Source: Litoreibacter ponti (GTDB lineage: Bacteria > Pseudomonadota > Alphaproteobacteria > Rhodobacterales > Rhodobacteraceae). From it: a DNA stretch of 64,000 nucleotides. The DNA is taken from contig NZ_QBKS01000002.1 in the NCBI RefSeq assembly GCF_003054285.1, forward strand, positions 372,001 through 436,000. Reading direction: 5' to 3'. The first letter of the stretch is position 1. Every line of letters starts with the position of its first letter. Made by a program: the position numbers and the translations under genes. Below the pieces are notes generated by a model. The model made no database searches. It saw nothing but the letters and a program-made list of their open reading frames with translations, and was not told the origin of the DNA. Positions 1-8,576 of this stretch are shown here, piece after piece.

Positions 1-154
1 GAACACGCTCAACGCGAAATGCCGCGCGATTGTTTTTCGCGCAGGTGTGGGTTTGCGCGGCCGTTGCGGCGAGCCAAGGTGATCCCAAGGACGCCGCTTT
101 GGCGCGGAACCATTTCTCTTTGCATCCGAAAAACATTTGGGCCATGACGGATTC
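1..154. other. left-edge intergenic stretch
   Basis: No convincing gene is visible in the first 154 bases. A small dyad (GCGCGA at 24-29, TCGCGC at 37-42) has a T-rich loop, so it is not a classic terminator. The rest is probably the promoter and leader region of the phosphatidylcholine synthase gene, but no clear -35/-10 pair could be picked. Confidence 0.3.
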
Positions 155-850
155 ATGACACCGCAGTTCAAGGCCCTCTCCGTCCATTTGCTCACCGCCA
201 CCGGGGCCGTTTTCGCAATGCTTGCGATGCTGGCTGCGATTGATGGCAAATGGGCACTGATGTTCTTATGGCTTGTGGTCGCCTTTGGCGTGGACGGGAT
301 CGATGGCCCGCTCGCGCGAAAGTACCATGTCAAGGAATACGCGCCGCAATTCGACGGCGTGCTGCTCGACCTGATCATCGACTACCTGACTTACGTCTTC
401 ATCCCGGCCTTCGCGCTGTTCAAATCCGGCCTCTTCGAAGGATGGACCGGGTGGTTTGTCATCATCGTGATCACCTTCACCTCCGCGCTCTATTTCGCGG
501 ATACGCGGATGAAAACAAAGGATAATTCCTTCTCCGGCTTCCCCGGTTGCTGGAACATGGTAGCGATCGTGGTCTTCGCGTTGGAGCCGAACTTCTGGAT
601 CATCCTTGTGCTTATCACGGCATTGGCCGTCGCCATGTTCTTTCCGCTGAAATTCGTCCATCCCGTGCGCACGGAGCGGTGGCGGATGGTCACACTGCCG
701 ACCGCGCTGGCATGGACCTTCTTTGCGGGATGGGCCGCTTGGGTCAATTTCGATCCGCAAAGCTGGGCGCATTGGGGTCTGGTTCTAAGCTCGATCTACT
801 TGCTGTTCGCCGGGATTGCGCAACAGGTTCTGTACGGGCGGGACGGCTAA
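155..850 (+). CDS. pcs: phosphatidylcholine synthase
   Basis: This is a 231-aa integral membrane CDP-alcohol phosphatidyltransferase that condenses CDP-diacylglycerol with choline to make phosphatidylcholine in the inner membrane. The family signature is complete and has the Pcs spacing: D50-G51-x2-A54-R55-x12-G68-x3-D72-x3-D76. About seven or eight hydrophobic segments follow one another through the protein. The ATG at 155 (MTPQFKAL) was preferred to an in-frame TTG at 137 because family members usually begin this way; neither has a strong ribosome binding site. The stop overlaps the converging ogt stop by 3 bases. Direct choline-dependent synthesis is typical of host-associated and marine alphaproteobacteria. 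Confidence 0.9.
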   Translation: MTPQFKALSVHLLTATGAVFAMLAMLAAIDGKWALMFLWLVVAFGVDGIDGPLARKYHVKEYAPQFDGVLLDLIIDYLTYVFIPAFALFKSGLFEGWTGWFVIIVITFTSALYFADTRMKTKDNSFSGFPGCWNMVAIVVFALEPNFWIILVLITALAVAMFFPLKFVHPVRTERWRMVTLPTALAWTFFAGWAAWVNFDPQSWAHWGLVLSSIYLLFAGIAQQVLYGRDG

Positions 851-1302
851 AGCAGCAGACCTGCCGCCCCCTCCAGTTTCAAAAGCGCCACCTTCGCTTC
901 GACCCCGCCCCGGCCCGAAAATCCGCCAAGCCCGCTGGCGGCGAGAACGCGGTGGCACGGGATCAAGATTGCAATCGGGTTTGCGCCGCAGGCTTGCCCG
1001 ATGGCCTGCGCGGAGACACCAAGCTCGCCGGCAAGTTCGCCATAGGTGCGCGTCTCCCCGTAGGGAATGGCGCGCAGGGCTTGGTAGAAATCCTGTTGAA
1101 ACGCAGAGCCGCGCGGGCGCAATGGCAAGTCGAATTCTAAACGCTTGCCCGCGAAATAGTCCTGCATCTGGGCAACCGCGCCGCGCAGAAGATCGCTCTC
1201 AGGCTCACCTCCGGACGCATCCCAATCAAGCGATGCGATCGCTCCGTCTTCCTCTGTAAGTGTCAGCGGGCCAACAGGTGACGCGAGGGACGCGCGTCTC
1301 AT
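847..1302 (-). CDS. ogt: methylated-DNA--protein-cysteine methyltransferase
   Basis: This 151-aa suicide repair enzyme transfers the alkyl group from O6-alkylguanine or O4-alkylthymine in DNA to its own cysteine. The active-site motif IPCHRV is present with acceptor Cys116, preceded by the helix-turn-helix region YGETRTYGELA. The length matches the short Ogt/AGT form without an Ada domain. Its ATG overlaps the stop of the upstream DUF3253-type gene in an ATGA junction at 1299-1302, so the two are probably translationally coupled behind ileS. It converges on pcs with no terminator between. Confidence 0.93.
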   Translation of the reverse strand: MRRASLASPVGPLTLTEEDGAIASLDWDASGGEPESDLLRGAVAQMQDYFAGKRLEFDLPLRPRGSAFQQDFYQALRAIPYGETRTYGELAGELGVSAQAIGQACGANPIAILIPCHRVLAASGLGGFSGRGGVEAKVALLKLEGAAGLLL

Positions 1303-1535
1303 AAAAGACCCAGCCGGATCGGGCCCTTGGCGGTCACCGGATCAACCGTTTCGCCTTTTTGGGTGGCCGCGATCCCGTCCATCCCTGACGCTATCCGGCG
1401 CACGTCGTCCATCACGGGGCGCCAGTCGGACGCCACCGCGCGGGCCACCTCCGACGGGCAAAATGTCTTGCCGAGACCCCGCCGGTGGGCGAGGTCCCGG
1501 ATCGCGTTTTCTATGTCCTCATCCGAGGGCATCAT
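1299..1535 (-). CDS. DUF3253-like small protein
   Basis: This 78-aa protein has the pattern of the DUF3253 family (DEDIENAIRDLAHRRG, then CPSEVARAV and VRRIASGMDGI), a small winged-helix-like fold of unknown role. The reading frame is open further upstream, but that part lies inside the ileS C-terminus. The ATG at 1535 (or 1532) gives the usual family start and a short overlap with the ileS stop at 1519. It sits between ileS and ogt in one leftward operon, coupled to ogt by ATGA. A DNA-related role is only a guess from the fold and neighbour. Confidence 0.75.
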   Translation of the reverse strand: MMPSDEDIENAIRDLAHRRGLGKTFCPSEVARAVASDWRPVMDDVRRIASGMDGIAATQKGETVDPVTAKGPIRLGLL

Positions 1536-4497
1536 CGCAGCGTCCACAGACGCCGGGGTGCGCATGGGTACCGACATCGGGCAGGATCTTCCAGCAGCGC
1601 TGGCATTTCTCACCGTCCGCCTTGGCAAAGCTCACGGCGATGCCTTCGACATCCTCGATGGTGAACGCACCCGCAGGCGCATCTTCGGTCGAGACCGCGA
1701 TATCGGAGGTGATGCACATGTCGTCGAAACTGACGGTGCCCAGCACCTCGGCCACGTCCGCCCCGACAAAGACCGTTGGCGCGGCCTCCAGCGAGGAGCC
1801 GATGACCTTGTTGGTGCGCTCGACTTCCAACGCGCCGGTGACAACCCGGCGCACGCGGCGCACGGTGGACCATTTCTCGGCCAGAGCAGCATCGCGCCAA
1901 TCGGCAGGCGTCTCGGGGATGTCGACCAGATGGACCGAGCTGTCATCGCCCGGGTAGCGCTCCAGCCAGATCTCCTCGCAGGTGAACACCAGGATCGGTG
2001 CCAGCCACGTCGTCAGCCGGTGGAACAGAATGTCGAGCACCGTGCGCGCCGCCCGTCGCCGCGCCGTATCGCCGTCGCAATACAAAGCGTCCTTGCGGAT
2101 GTCGAAATAGAAGGCCGACAGGTCCAGCGTCGCAAAGGTGAAGATCGCCTGGAACACGCCCTGGAAGTCGAACTTCGCATAGCCGTCGCGGACCACCTCG
2201 TCGAGCTCGGACAGACGGTGCAGCACCCAGCGCTCCAGCTCTGGCATGTCCGCCGGATCGGTGCGATCTGCGTCCGAGAAATCCGCCAAAGAGCCCAGCA
2301 TAAAGCGCATCGTGTTGCGCAAGCGGCGGTAGCTGTCGGCGACGCCCTTAAGGATTTCCGGCCCGATCCGCTGATCGACGGTAAAGTCCGTCTGCGCCAC
2401 CCAAAGGCGCAGGATATCGGCGCCGTATTGCTTGATCACCTCTTCCGGAACGATGGTGTTGCCCACCGATTTGGACATCTTCATGCCCTTCTCATCCAGC
2501 GTGAAGCCGTGGGTGACCACCTGCCGATACGGCGCGCGACCCGTGGTGCCAACCGATTGCAGCAGGGACGAGTGGAACCACCCGCGGTGCTGATCGGTGC
2601 CTTCCATATAAACGTCGGCGATGCCGTCCTCGGTGCCGTCCTCGCGGTCGCGCAATGTGAACGCATGGGTCGAGCCGGAGTCGAACCACACGTCCAAAAT
2701 ATCCATCACTTGGGTGTAGTCGTCGGAATTCACGATGCCACTCAGGAACCGCTCTTTCGCACCGTCCTTGTACCAGGCATCCGCGCCTTCCGCCTCAAAC
2801 GCCTCCAGAATGCGGGCGTTCACCTCTTCGTTGCGCAGCAGGAACTCGGCATCATCGGGACGGGTGCCGTTCTTGGTGAAACATGTCAGCGGCACGCCCC
2901 AGGCGCGCTGGCGGGACAGAACCCAGTCGGGCCGCGCCTCCATCATCGAATGCAGGCGGTTGCGCCCCGATTGCGGCGTCCATTTCACGTTGTCAATCTC
3001 GGTCAGCGCCCGCTCGCGGATTGTCTTGCCGTGCATGTCTTGGCCGTCACCCACCGGCTTGTCGATGGCCGCGAACCACTGCGGCGTGTTGCGGAAGATC
3101 AGCGGTGCCTTTGAGCGCCAGGAATGTGGGTAGCTGTGGGTCAGCTTGCCACGCGCCATCAGCAGGTTGCCCGATGCCAGCACGTCGATCACCGCCTTGT
3201 TGGCATCGCCCTCCTTGCCGTTGGGCTTGAGGATGCGCTTGCCGCCAAACAGCGGCAGGTCGGCGCGGTAAGAGCCATCCTCCAGCACATTATACGTCAT
3301 CGGCAGATCAAACTTCACGCCGATCTGGTAGTCGTCATCACCATGGGACGGTGCGGTGTGCACAAAGCCCGTGCCCGCGTCATCGGTCACGTGATCGCCC
3401 GGCAACATCGGCACGTCGTAATCCCACTCGCCCTCGCCCCCCGGCACGCCGCGCAGCGGGTGCTTCATGGTCAGCGCGTCCAGCATCAGGGGCGTGACGT
3501 CGCGCACGCGCTCATAGGCCTCGACCCGGGCCTGCGCGAAGATGCTTTCGGCCAACGCGTCGGCCATCAGGTATTTCTCGCCGGTCTTGGCCCAGTTGTC
3601 TTGGGCCGCTTCGGTCACCCGGTACAGCCCGTAGCCGATCTTCGGCCCGTAACACACCGCCCGGTTCTGGGGGATGGTCCACGGCGTCGTTGTCCAGATC
3701 ACAACATTGGTATTGGCGAAATCGGAGCCAAGCTCCTGCGCAACAGCGCCGGATTTCGACGCGTCGCCGCCGGTCAGCTCGCGCACTAGCTCTTCCGAGC
3801 CGTTGACCGCCACGATGGGGAACTTCACCCAGATCGTGTGCGAGACATGGTCGTGATACTCGACCTCGGCCTCGGCCAATGCGGTCTTCTCCACCGGCGA
3901 CCACATCACCGGTTTGGAGCCTTGGTAGAGCGTGCCGGTCATCAGGAATTTCTGGAACTCCTCGGCGATGACACGCTCGGCGTGGAAGTCCATCGTCAGA
4001 TAGGGGTTCTCCCAGTTGCCGGTGACGCCAAGGCGCTTGAACTCTTCGCGCTGGATATCGACCCATCCGGCAGCAAACTCGCGGCATTCCTGACGGAACT
4101 CGACAATATCGACCGCGTCCTTGTCGCGGCCTTTCTGGCGGTATTTCTCCTCGATCTTCCACTCAATGGGCAGCCCGTGGCAGTCCCAGCCCGGAATGTA
4201 GCGCGCATCAAAGCCCATCATCTGGTGCGAGCGCACGATCATGTCCTTGATCGTCTTGTTCAGCGCGTGGCCGATATGCAGATGCCCGTTGGCATAGGGC
4301 GGGCCGTCATGCAGGGTGAAGGGCTCGCGCGTCTCAGCGCGGGCCTTCTCGCGCAGCTTCTGGTAGACCCCGATCCGCGCCCAGCGCTCCAGCCAGCCGG
4401 GCTCGCGCTTTGGCAGGCCCGCGCGCATCGGGAAGTCGGTTCGGGGAAGGTTCAGCGTGTCCTTGTAGGATACGGTCTCGGTCGTGTCGGCGCACAT
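1519..4497 (-). CDS. ileS: isoleucyl-tRNA synthetase
   Basis: This 992-aa class I aminoacyl-tRNA synthetase charges tRNA-Ile in the cytoplasm. The HIGH motif is at residues 74-77 (HLHIGHALN), KMSKS at 673-677 (MKMSKSVGN), and the large CP1 editing domain lies between. The C-terminal zinc knuckle is intact, with cysteines 965, 968, 984 and 987. Presence of the zinc finger marks it as the common bacterial type rather than the mupirocin-resistant form. A good ribosome binding site (AAGGACG, complement of 4504-4510) sits 6 bases before the ATG. The last bases overlap the following small gene. Confidence 0.98.
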   Translation of the reverse strand: MCADTTETVSYKDTLNLPRTDFPMRAGLPKREPGWLERWARIGVYQKLREKARAETREPFTLHDGPPYANGHLHIGHALNKTIKDMIVRSHQMMGFDARYIPGWDCHGLPIEWKIEEKYRQKGRDKDAVDIVEFRQECREFAAGWVDIQREEFKRLGVTGNWENPYLTMDFHAERVIAEEFQKFLMTGTLYQGSKPVMWSPVEKTALAEAEVEYHDHVSHTIWVKFPIVAVNGSEELVRELTGGDASKSGAVAQELGSDFANTNVVIWTTTPWTIPQNRAVCYGPKIGYGLYRVTEAAQDNWAKTGEKYLMADALAESIFAQARVEAYERVRDVTPLMLDALTMKHPLRGVPGGEGEWDYDVPMLPGDHVTDDAGTGFVHTAPSHGDDDYQIGVKFDLPMTYNVLEDGSYRADLPLFGGKRILKPNGKEGDANKAVIDVLASGNLLMARGKLTHSYPHSWRSKAPLIFRNTPQWFAAIDKPVGDGQDMHGKTIRERALTEIDNVKWTPQSGRNRLHSMMEARPDWVLSRQRAWGVPLTCFTKNGTRPDDAEFLLRNEEVNARILEAFEAEGADAWYKDGAKERFLSGIVNSDDYTQVMDILDVWFDSGSTHAFTLRDREDGTEDGIADVYMEGTDQHRGWFHSSLLQSVGTTGRAPYRQVVTHGFTLDEKGMKMSKSVGNTIVPEEVIKQYGADILRLWVAQTDFTVDQRIGPEILKGVADSYRRLRNTMRFMLGSLADFSDADRTDPADMPELERWVLHRLSELDEVVRDGYAKFDFQGVFQAIFTFATLDLSAFYFDIRKDALYCDGDTARRRAARTVLDILFHRLTTWLAPILVFTCEEIWLERYPGDDSSVHLVDIPETPADWRDAALAEKWSTVRRVRRVVTGALEVERTNKVIGSSLEAAPTVFVGADVAEVLGTVSFDDMCITSDIAVSTEDAPAGAFTIEDVEGIAVSFAKADGEKCQRCWKILPDVGTHAHPGVCGRCDDALG

Positions 4498-4729
4498 ATC
4501 TGGCGTCCTTTGTCAGCGAATTTCACGAATAGGGAGAGGGCGGTGCGAGCAACGTCATGCACCTTGGCCCGGCGTCTCATCTGTCTCAGAGCGCCGGGGA
4601 TATAATTCGGTGAATGAGGCTCAGCATCATCATGGCGTGCTTATAGCCCCGCCCGCGCGCAAACGTCCAGTGGGGGGCGGGCGAAATACCGCATGGTCCG
4701 TGTCGGACGACCGGGCGAAGAGTTGAGCC
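4498..4729. promoter_or_regulatory. divergent promoter region ileS / monooxygenase
   Basis: This 232-base gap separates the leftward ileS operon from the rightward monooxygenase. It must hold both promoters. An AT-rich patch around 4600-4610 (gatataattc) could be a -10 element, but no matching -35 box is clear. A 7-bp dyad (CCCGCCC at 4648-4654, GGGCGGG at 4675-4681) lies nearer the monooxygenase. No T-box or other tRNA-sensing leader is recognisable. Confidence 0.3.
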
Positions 4730-5914
4730 ATGAGATACGACATCGCAATCGCGGGCGCCGGGATCGGCGGCCTGACCGCCGGTGCGCTGCTGGCCGCCCA
4801 GGGGCACAAGGTCACCGTATTCGACCGGTTCGCGGCACCCCGGCCGGTAGGCTCCGGCCTCGTGATCCAGCCCGTGGGGCAACAGGTGCTGTCGGAGATC
4901 GGTGCCTTTGACGCCGCTGCCGCCCGAGGCAACTTCATCCGCCGCATGTACGGCCACGAGATCGAAGGTGGCCGCTCGGTCCTCGACGTGCTCTACGATC
5001 ACGACCCGGACGGGCCGAATCGCGGCCTGGCCATTCACCGCGCGACGCTGTTCGACGCTATTCTCGACGCCGCACACGCCGCGGGCGTGACGCTCGCGCA
5101 CTCGCATGAGATCACCGGGCGGCAGGGACAGCACCTGGCCTTCGCCAACGGCACGCGCGACGGTCCGTTCGACCTGATCATCGACGCGGCGGGCGCGTCA
5201 TCGCCGCTCTCGCCCATCACGGCCACGCCCCTGCCATATGGCGCGATCTGGGGCACTGTGCCGTGGCCCCAGGGGACGACCCTGCCGATCGATGAGCTGC
5301 GCCAAAGCTACCGGCGCGCGGACCGGATGATCGGGGTGCTGCCCATCGGTCAATTGCCGGGTCAACCAGACCCGCAGGCCGCGGTCTTCTGGTCGCTCCC
5401 GCGCGACAGCCACACTGCGTGGCGCGCGCAACCACTCGAGGTCTGGAAAACCGAGGCCATCACCCTTTGGCCCGAGGTCGCGCCCTTTCTCGAAGGCATC
5501 ACGGATCACGACCAAATGACCATGGCCCGCTACGCCCATGGCACGCTGCGCAAACCCTTCGACGACGGCCTTGCAATCATCGGCGACGCCGCACACAAGG
5601 CCAGCCCACAGCTGGGCCAAGGGGCCAATATGGCCCTGCTGGACGCGTCCGCCTTGGCCCGCGCCGTCGCACAACACCCCTTGGACGAGGCATTGCCCGC
5701 CTACGCCTCAGCCCGCCGCTGGCATGTGCGCATCTATCAGGCGATGTCTTGGGCGTTCACGCCGCAATACCAATCCGACAGCCGCTGGCTTCCGATCCTG
5801 CGCGACCGCATCCTCTTTCCAGTCAGCCAGACCTGGCCCGCCTCCCGCGTCCTGACCCGCCTCGTGCGCGGCGACATGATCCCGCCCATGGCGTCCCTGA
5901 CGCCGCGAGACTAG
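4730..5914 (+). CDS. FAD-dependent monooxygenase
   Basis: This 394-aa flavoprotein is of the para-hydroxybenzoate hydroxylase / UbiH-like group. The N-terminal dinucleotide-binding motif is GAGIGG (residues 9-14) and the second FAD motif is GDAAHKASPQLGQGAN starting at about residue 285. Between them lies the substrate domain. Such enzymes hydroxylate aromatic or other small molecules using NAD(P)H and oxygen; the substrate cannot be read from the sequence. It stands alone, divergent from ileS and convergent with the cNMP/reductase gene, so context gives no further clue. Confidence 0.85.
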   Translation: MRYDIAIAGAGIGGLTAGALLAAQGHKVTVFDRFAAPRPVGSGLVIQPVGQQVLSEIGAFDAAAARGNFIRRMYGHEIEGGRSVLDVLYDHDPDGPNRGLAIHRATLFDAILDAAHAAGVTLAHSHEITGRQGQHLAFANGTRDGPFDLIIDAAGASSPLSPITATPLPYGAIWGTVPWPQGTTLPIDELRQSYRRADRMIGVLPIGQLPGQPDPQAAVFWSLPRDSHTAWRAQPLEVWKTEAITLWPEVAPFLEGITDHDQMTMARYAHGTLRKPFDDGLAIIGDAAHKASPQLGQGANMALLDASALARAVAQHPLDEALPAYASARRWHVRIYQAMSWAFTPQYQSDSRWLPILRDRILFPVSQTWPASRVLTRLVRGDMIPPMASLTPRD

Positions 5915-5964
5915 GCCCACATCGCCCCCTTTCTTTGTTCCAAAAATACGGAAATTCCGCACTC

Positions 5965-7581
5965 TCAACCGTTCACGTGTTCCCACACTTTGGAGATCAC
6001 GACCGAGCCTTCGCCCACCGCCGACGCCACCCGCTTGACCGACGCGGCGCGGACATCGCCCACTGCGAAAATACCCGGCGTCGAGGTCTCATAGGCCGAT
6101 GGCGCGCCGATGGGCTCGCCGGTGCACACGAAGCCCTTGTCATCAAGATCGACGAGGCCGGACAGCCACTCTGTATTGGGCGCAGCACCAACCATGACGA
6201 ACACCGCCTTGGCGTTCAGCTCCCAATCCATGCCGGAGGCACCGTCGCGGATCACCACCTGCTCCAACGCCTCCTCCCCGCGCAGCTCTTTCAGCTGCGT
6301 ATGGTAGTGGATGGTGATCGACGGATCGGCCTCGAGCCGGCTGAGCAGATAATCCGACATCGATGCGGCCAGGGACGGCCCGCGCACGAGCAAATGCACA
6401 TGTTTGGCCGTGCGGCACAGATGCATCGCCGCCTGCCCGGCGGAATTGCCGCCGCCGACGATCACGACCTCTGTGTCGCGGCAATAGCGTGCCTCCAGCT
6501 CGGTCGCGGCATAGTAGATGCCCGCGCCTTCCAGCTCTTCAAGCCGGTCCAGCGGCAGGCGGCGGTACTGCACGCCAGTCGCGACCACCACGGCACGTGC
6601 GCAGACCTCGACGCCATTGTCGAGCGTCGCGCAGAACAAACCGTCCTCCTTGCGCTCCAGCCCGGTCACCCGGCACGGCATCGCGAAGCGCGTGCCGAAT
6701 TTCATCGCCTGCACCTCGCCGCGCCAGACCAAGTCCGCCCCTGAAATTCCCGTGGGAAAGCCCATGTAGTTCTCGATTCGCGACGAGGTGCCCGCCTGCC
6801 CGCCGACGGCCACATCCTCGACCACCAGTGCCGACAGACCTTCTGCGCCCGCATAGACCGCTGCCGCAACGCCCGCGGGGCCGCCGCCCACGATCAGCAC
6901 ATCGACCACCTCGTCATGGTCCACCTGAATGCCAAGCCCCAGCATCTCGGCCAGCTTTGCGGGCGTCGGCTCCTCAATCACCCGGTTCGCGCCAAAGACC
7001 ACCAAAGGGCGGGCAAGATCGACCGAGCACGCCTCCGCCTCGGCCTTGGCTTCCGGCGTGCCAAGGTCATGGGTCTGGTAGGGAATTTTGTTGCGCGCGG
7101 CGAAATCCACGATCTTCCGGATATTGCGGTCCACATCGGCGCCAATCAGCTTCAGCGAGGTGTCGCTGTCCTCCACCTGACGCCTGCGACGCGCGGCAAA
7201 GACAGTGATGATGATATCGCTCATCTCCGGGATTTCCGACATCAGCCGCAGCATCGTCTCGCGCTCGACCTCGATACACAGGCTGTCCTGCGCCGCCCGC
7301 ATTGGCAGCGACGACACGCCACCCGACAAAAAGGCGATTTCGCCCACAAATTGCGTGGGCCCGAGCGAAAACTTGCCTTTGCGTTCGCGGGTATAGGGGT
7401 CCATCAGCTCTATTTCGCCATCGACGAGGTAAATGAACCGGTCCATCGGCTCGCCCACATCCATCACGATCTCGCCCGCGCCGTAGCGGCGCTCCGACCC
7501 GGCCCGGCGCAGGGCCGTGACGTGACTGTCATGGAGCGGCGTGCGCACCATCTGGCTGAGGTCGGGGGCAAGTCTTTCCAT
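5965..7581 (-). CDS. cNMP-domain / thioredoxin-reductase-like flavoprotein
   Basis: This 538-aa three-part fusion begins with a cyclic-nucleotide-binding-like domain (about 1-135, with GEIVMDVGEPMDRFIYLVDG). A thioredoxin-like linker without CxxC follows (about 150-215), and then a thioredoxin reductase-type FAD/NAD(P)H module from about 220 (FAD motif VGGGPAG, NAD(P)H motif VGGGNSAG at about 375). Just before the NAD(P)H motif, where thioredoxin reductase carries CATCDG, this protein reads AATELE, so the redox-active cysteine pair is absent. The ATG at 7581 was chosen because GGAG lies about 8 bases upstream; the frame stays open further upstream. It follows ycjF closely (stop at 7587). It likely passes electrons to an unknown acceptor, perhaps gated by a small ligand. 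Confidence 0.85.
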   Translation of the reverse strand: MERLAPDLSQMVRTPLHDSHVTALRRAGSERRYGAGEIVMDVGEPMDRFIYLVDGEIELMDPYTRERKGKFSLGPTQFVGEIAFLSGGVSSLPMRAAQDSLCIEVERETMLRLMSEIPEMSDIIITVFAARRRRQVEDSDTSLKLIGADVDRNIRKIVDFAARNKIPYQTHDLGTPEAKAEAEACSVDLARPLVVFGANRVIEEPTPAKLAEMLGLGIQVDHDEVVDVLIVGGGPAGVAAAVYAGAEGLSALVVEDVAVGGQAGTSSRIENYMGFPTGISGADLVWRGEVQAMKFGTRFAMPCRVTGLERKEDGLFCATLDNGVEVCARAVVVATGVQYRRLPLDRLEELEGAGIYYAATELEARYCRDTEVVIVGGGNSAGQAAMHLCRTAKHVHLLVRGPSLAASMSDYLLSRLEADPSITIHYHTQLKELRGEEALEQVVIRDGASGMDWELNAKAVFVMVGAAPNTEWLSGLVDLDDKGFVCTGEPIGAPSAYETSTPGIFAVGDVRAASVKRVASAVGEGSVVISKVWEHVNG

Positions 7582-7586
7582 GTGGT

Positions 7587-8576
7587 CTACTCCTTCTGGC
7601 CCGGGAACAGCCCGGTCATGGCGCGGCGCACCATCCCCGTCACCGAGGGACGATCTGTCGAGACATAGGGCAGAGGGCGGCACACATCCATTGCCGCGAC
7701 GCCCACGCGCGCGGTGAGCGCCCCGTTGATGATGCCCTCACCAAATCTGCGGGACACCCGCGACAAAATCCCACCGCCCGCAATCGAGCCCACAAGATCG
7801 TCGCCTACGGCCACCGCGCCCGTCGCCACCAGATGCGTCAGCACCGCGCGGGTCAGCCGCCAACTGCCCAGAGTGCCGGAGCGGCCACCATAGATTTCCG
7901 CGACCCGCCGGATCATGCGCAGGTTAGCCGTCAGCGCCGCGATCAGATCGGCCAAGGCCAGCGGCACGATCGCTGTGACGGTTGCCACCTGGCGCGCAGC
8001 CGCCTCGACCTCCCGCATGGCTTGCGCGTCGAGCGGGATCAGCAAATGCGCCTCCGCCGCGGCAAAAACCGCGTCCGCATCAAAGCTGTCGCCCTCGCGC
8101 GCCAAAAGCGCCGCGCGACCGGCTTCAAGTTCGGGACGGTTGGCGTAAAGCGTCATCATGCGGGCGCGCACCGCGCGCGCGGCCTTCAGGTCTTGCCCCG
8201 CAAGCGCCGCTTCGGCCTCCGCCCGCAGCCCGTCGATCTTCTTGAGCCGTCCAAGGGCGAGCCACTCCTTGCCCGCCACAAGCAGCAGCGCAAAGACAAA
8301 CAGGCCGGTCAAGCAAACAGCGATCGTACCAAGGATCGGGCTGCGCTCGATCAGCCCGGTCACAAAGTCCCATGCCGCCACACTGGTCACGAACCCGACA
8401 AGTGCCAGCAGCGACGACCAGAAAAAACGGGCCAGCCGCGAGGGCTTGCGCGTCACCACGGCCGCGACGGATTGCATGGCGCGCCCCTGCGGGCGCTCTT
8501 CGGGCAGCGGCGGAGCGGTCGCGGGGGTCTGTTCCGGCGGAGCGTCCAACTCGATGACGACGGGGCGTTTGCTCAT
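7587..8576 (-). CDS. ycjF: YcjF family membrane protein
   Basis: This 329-aa inner-membrane protein belongs to the TIGR01620/DUF697 family. After a proline-rich N-terminal tail of about 45 residues there are two membrane spans (about 52-70 and 82-101), then a mostly helical cytoplasmic domain. The start overlaps the ycjX stop by 4 bases, so the pair is co-translated, matching the conserved ycjX-ycjF order in enterobacteria. The function is unknown; in other bacteria the pair is linked to envelope stress responses. Confidence 0.85.
   Translation of the reverse strand: MSKRPVVIELDAPPEQTPATAPPLPEERPQGRAMQSVAAVVTRKPSRLARFFWSSLLALVGFVTSVAAWDFVTGLIERSPILGTIAVCLTGLFVFALLLVAGKEWLALGRLKKIDGLRAEAEAALAGQDLKAARAVRARMMTLYANRPELEAGRAALLAREGDSFDADAVFAAAEAHLLIPLDAQAMREVEAAARQVATVTAIVPLALADLIAALTANLRMIRRVAEIYGGRSGTLGSWRLTRAVLTHLVATGAVAVGDDLVGSIAGGGILSRVSRRFGEGIINGALTARVGVAAMDVCRPLPYVSTDRPSVTGMVRRAMTGLFPGQKE

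Noticed and set aside
24..42. Rho-independent terminator of an upstream gene
   Set aside because: The T-run is in the loop and not after the stem, and no upstream gene is visible.
1327..3114. A 595-codon open frame on the plus strand inside ileS
   Set aside because: ileS on the other strand has all class I synthetase motifs; the antisense product is arginine/histidine-rich with no fold pattern.
4498..4729. T-box riboswitch before ileS
   Set aside because: No T-box consensus, specifier loop or terminator/antiterminator pair could be found, and T-boxes are rare in alphaproteobacteria.
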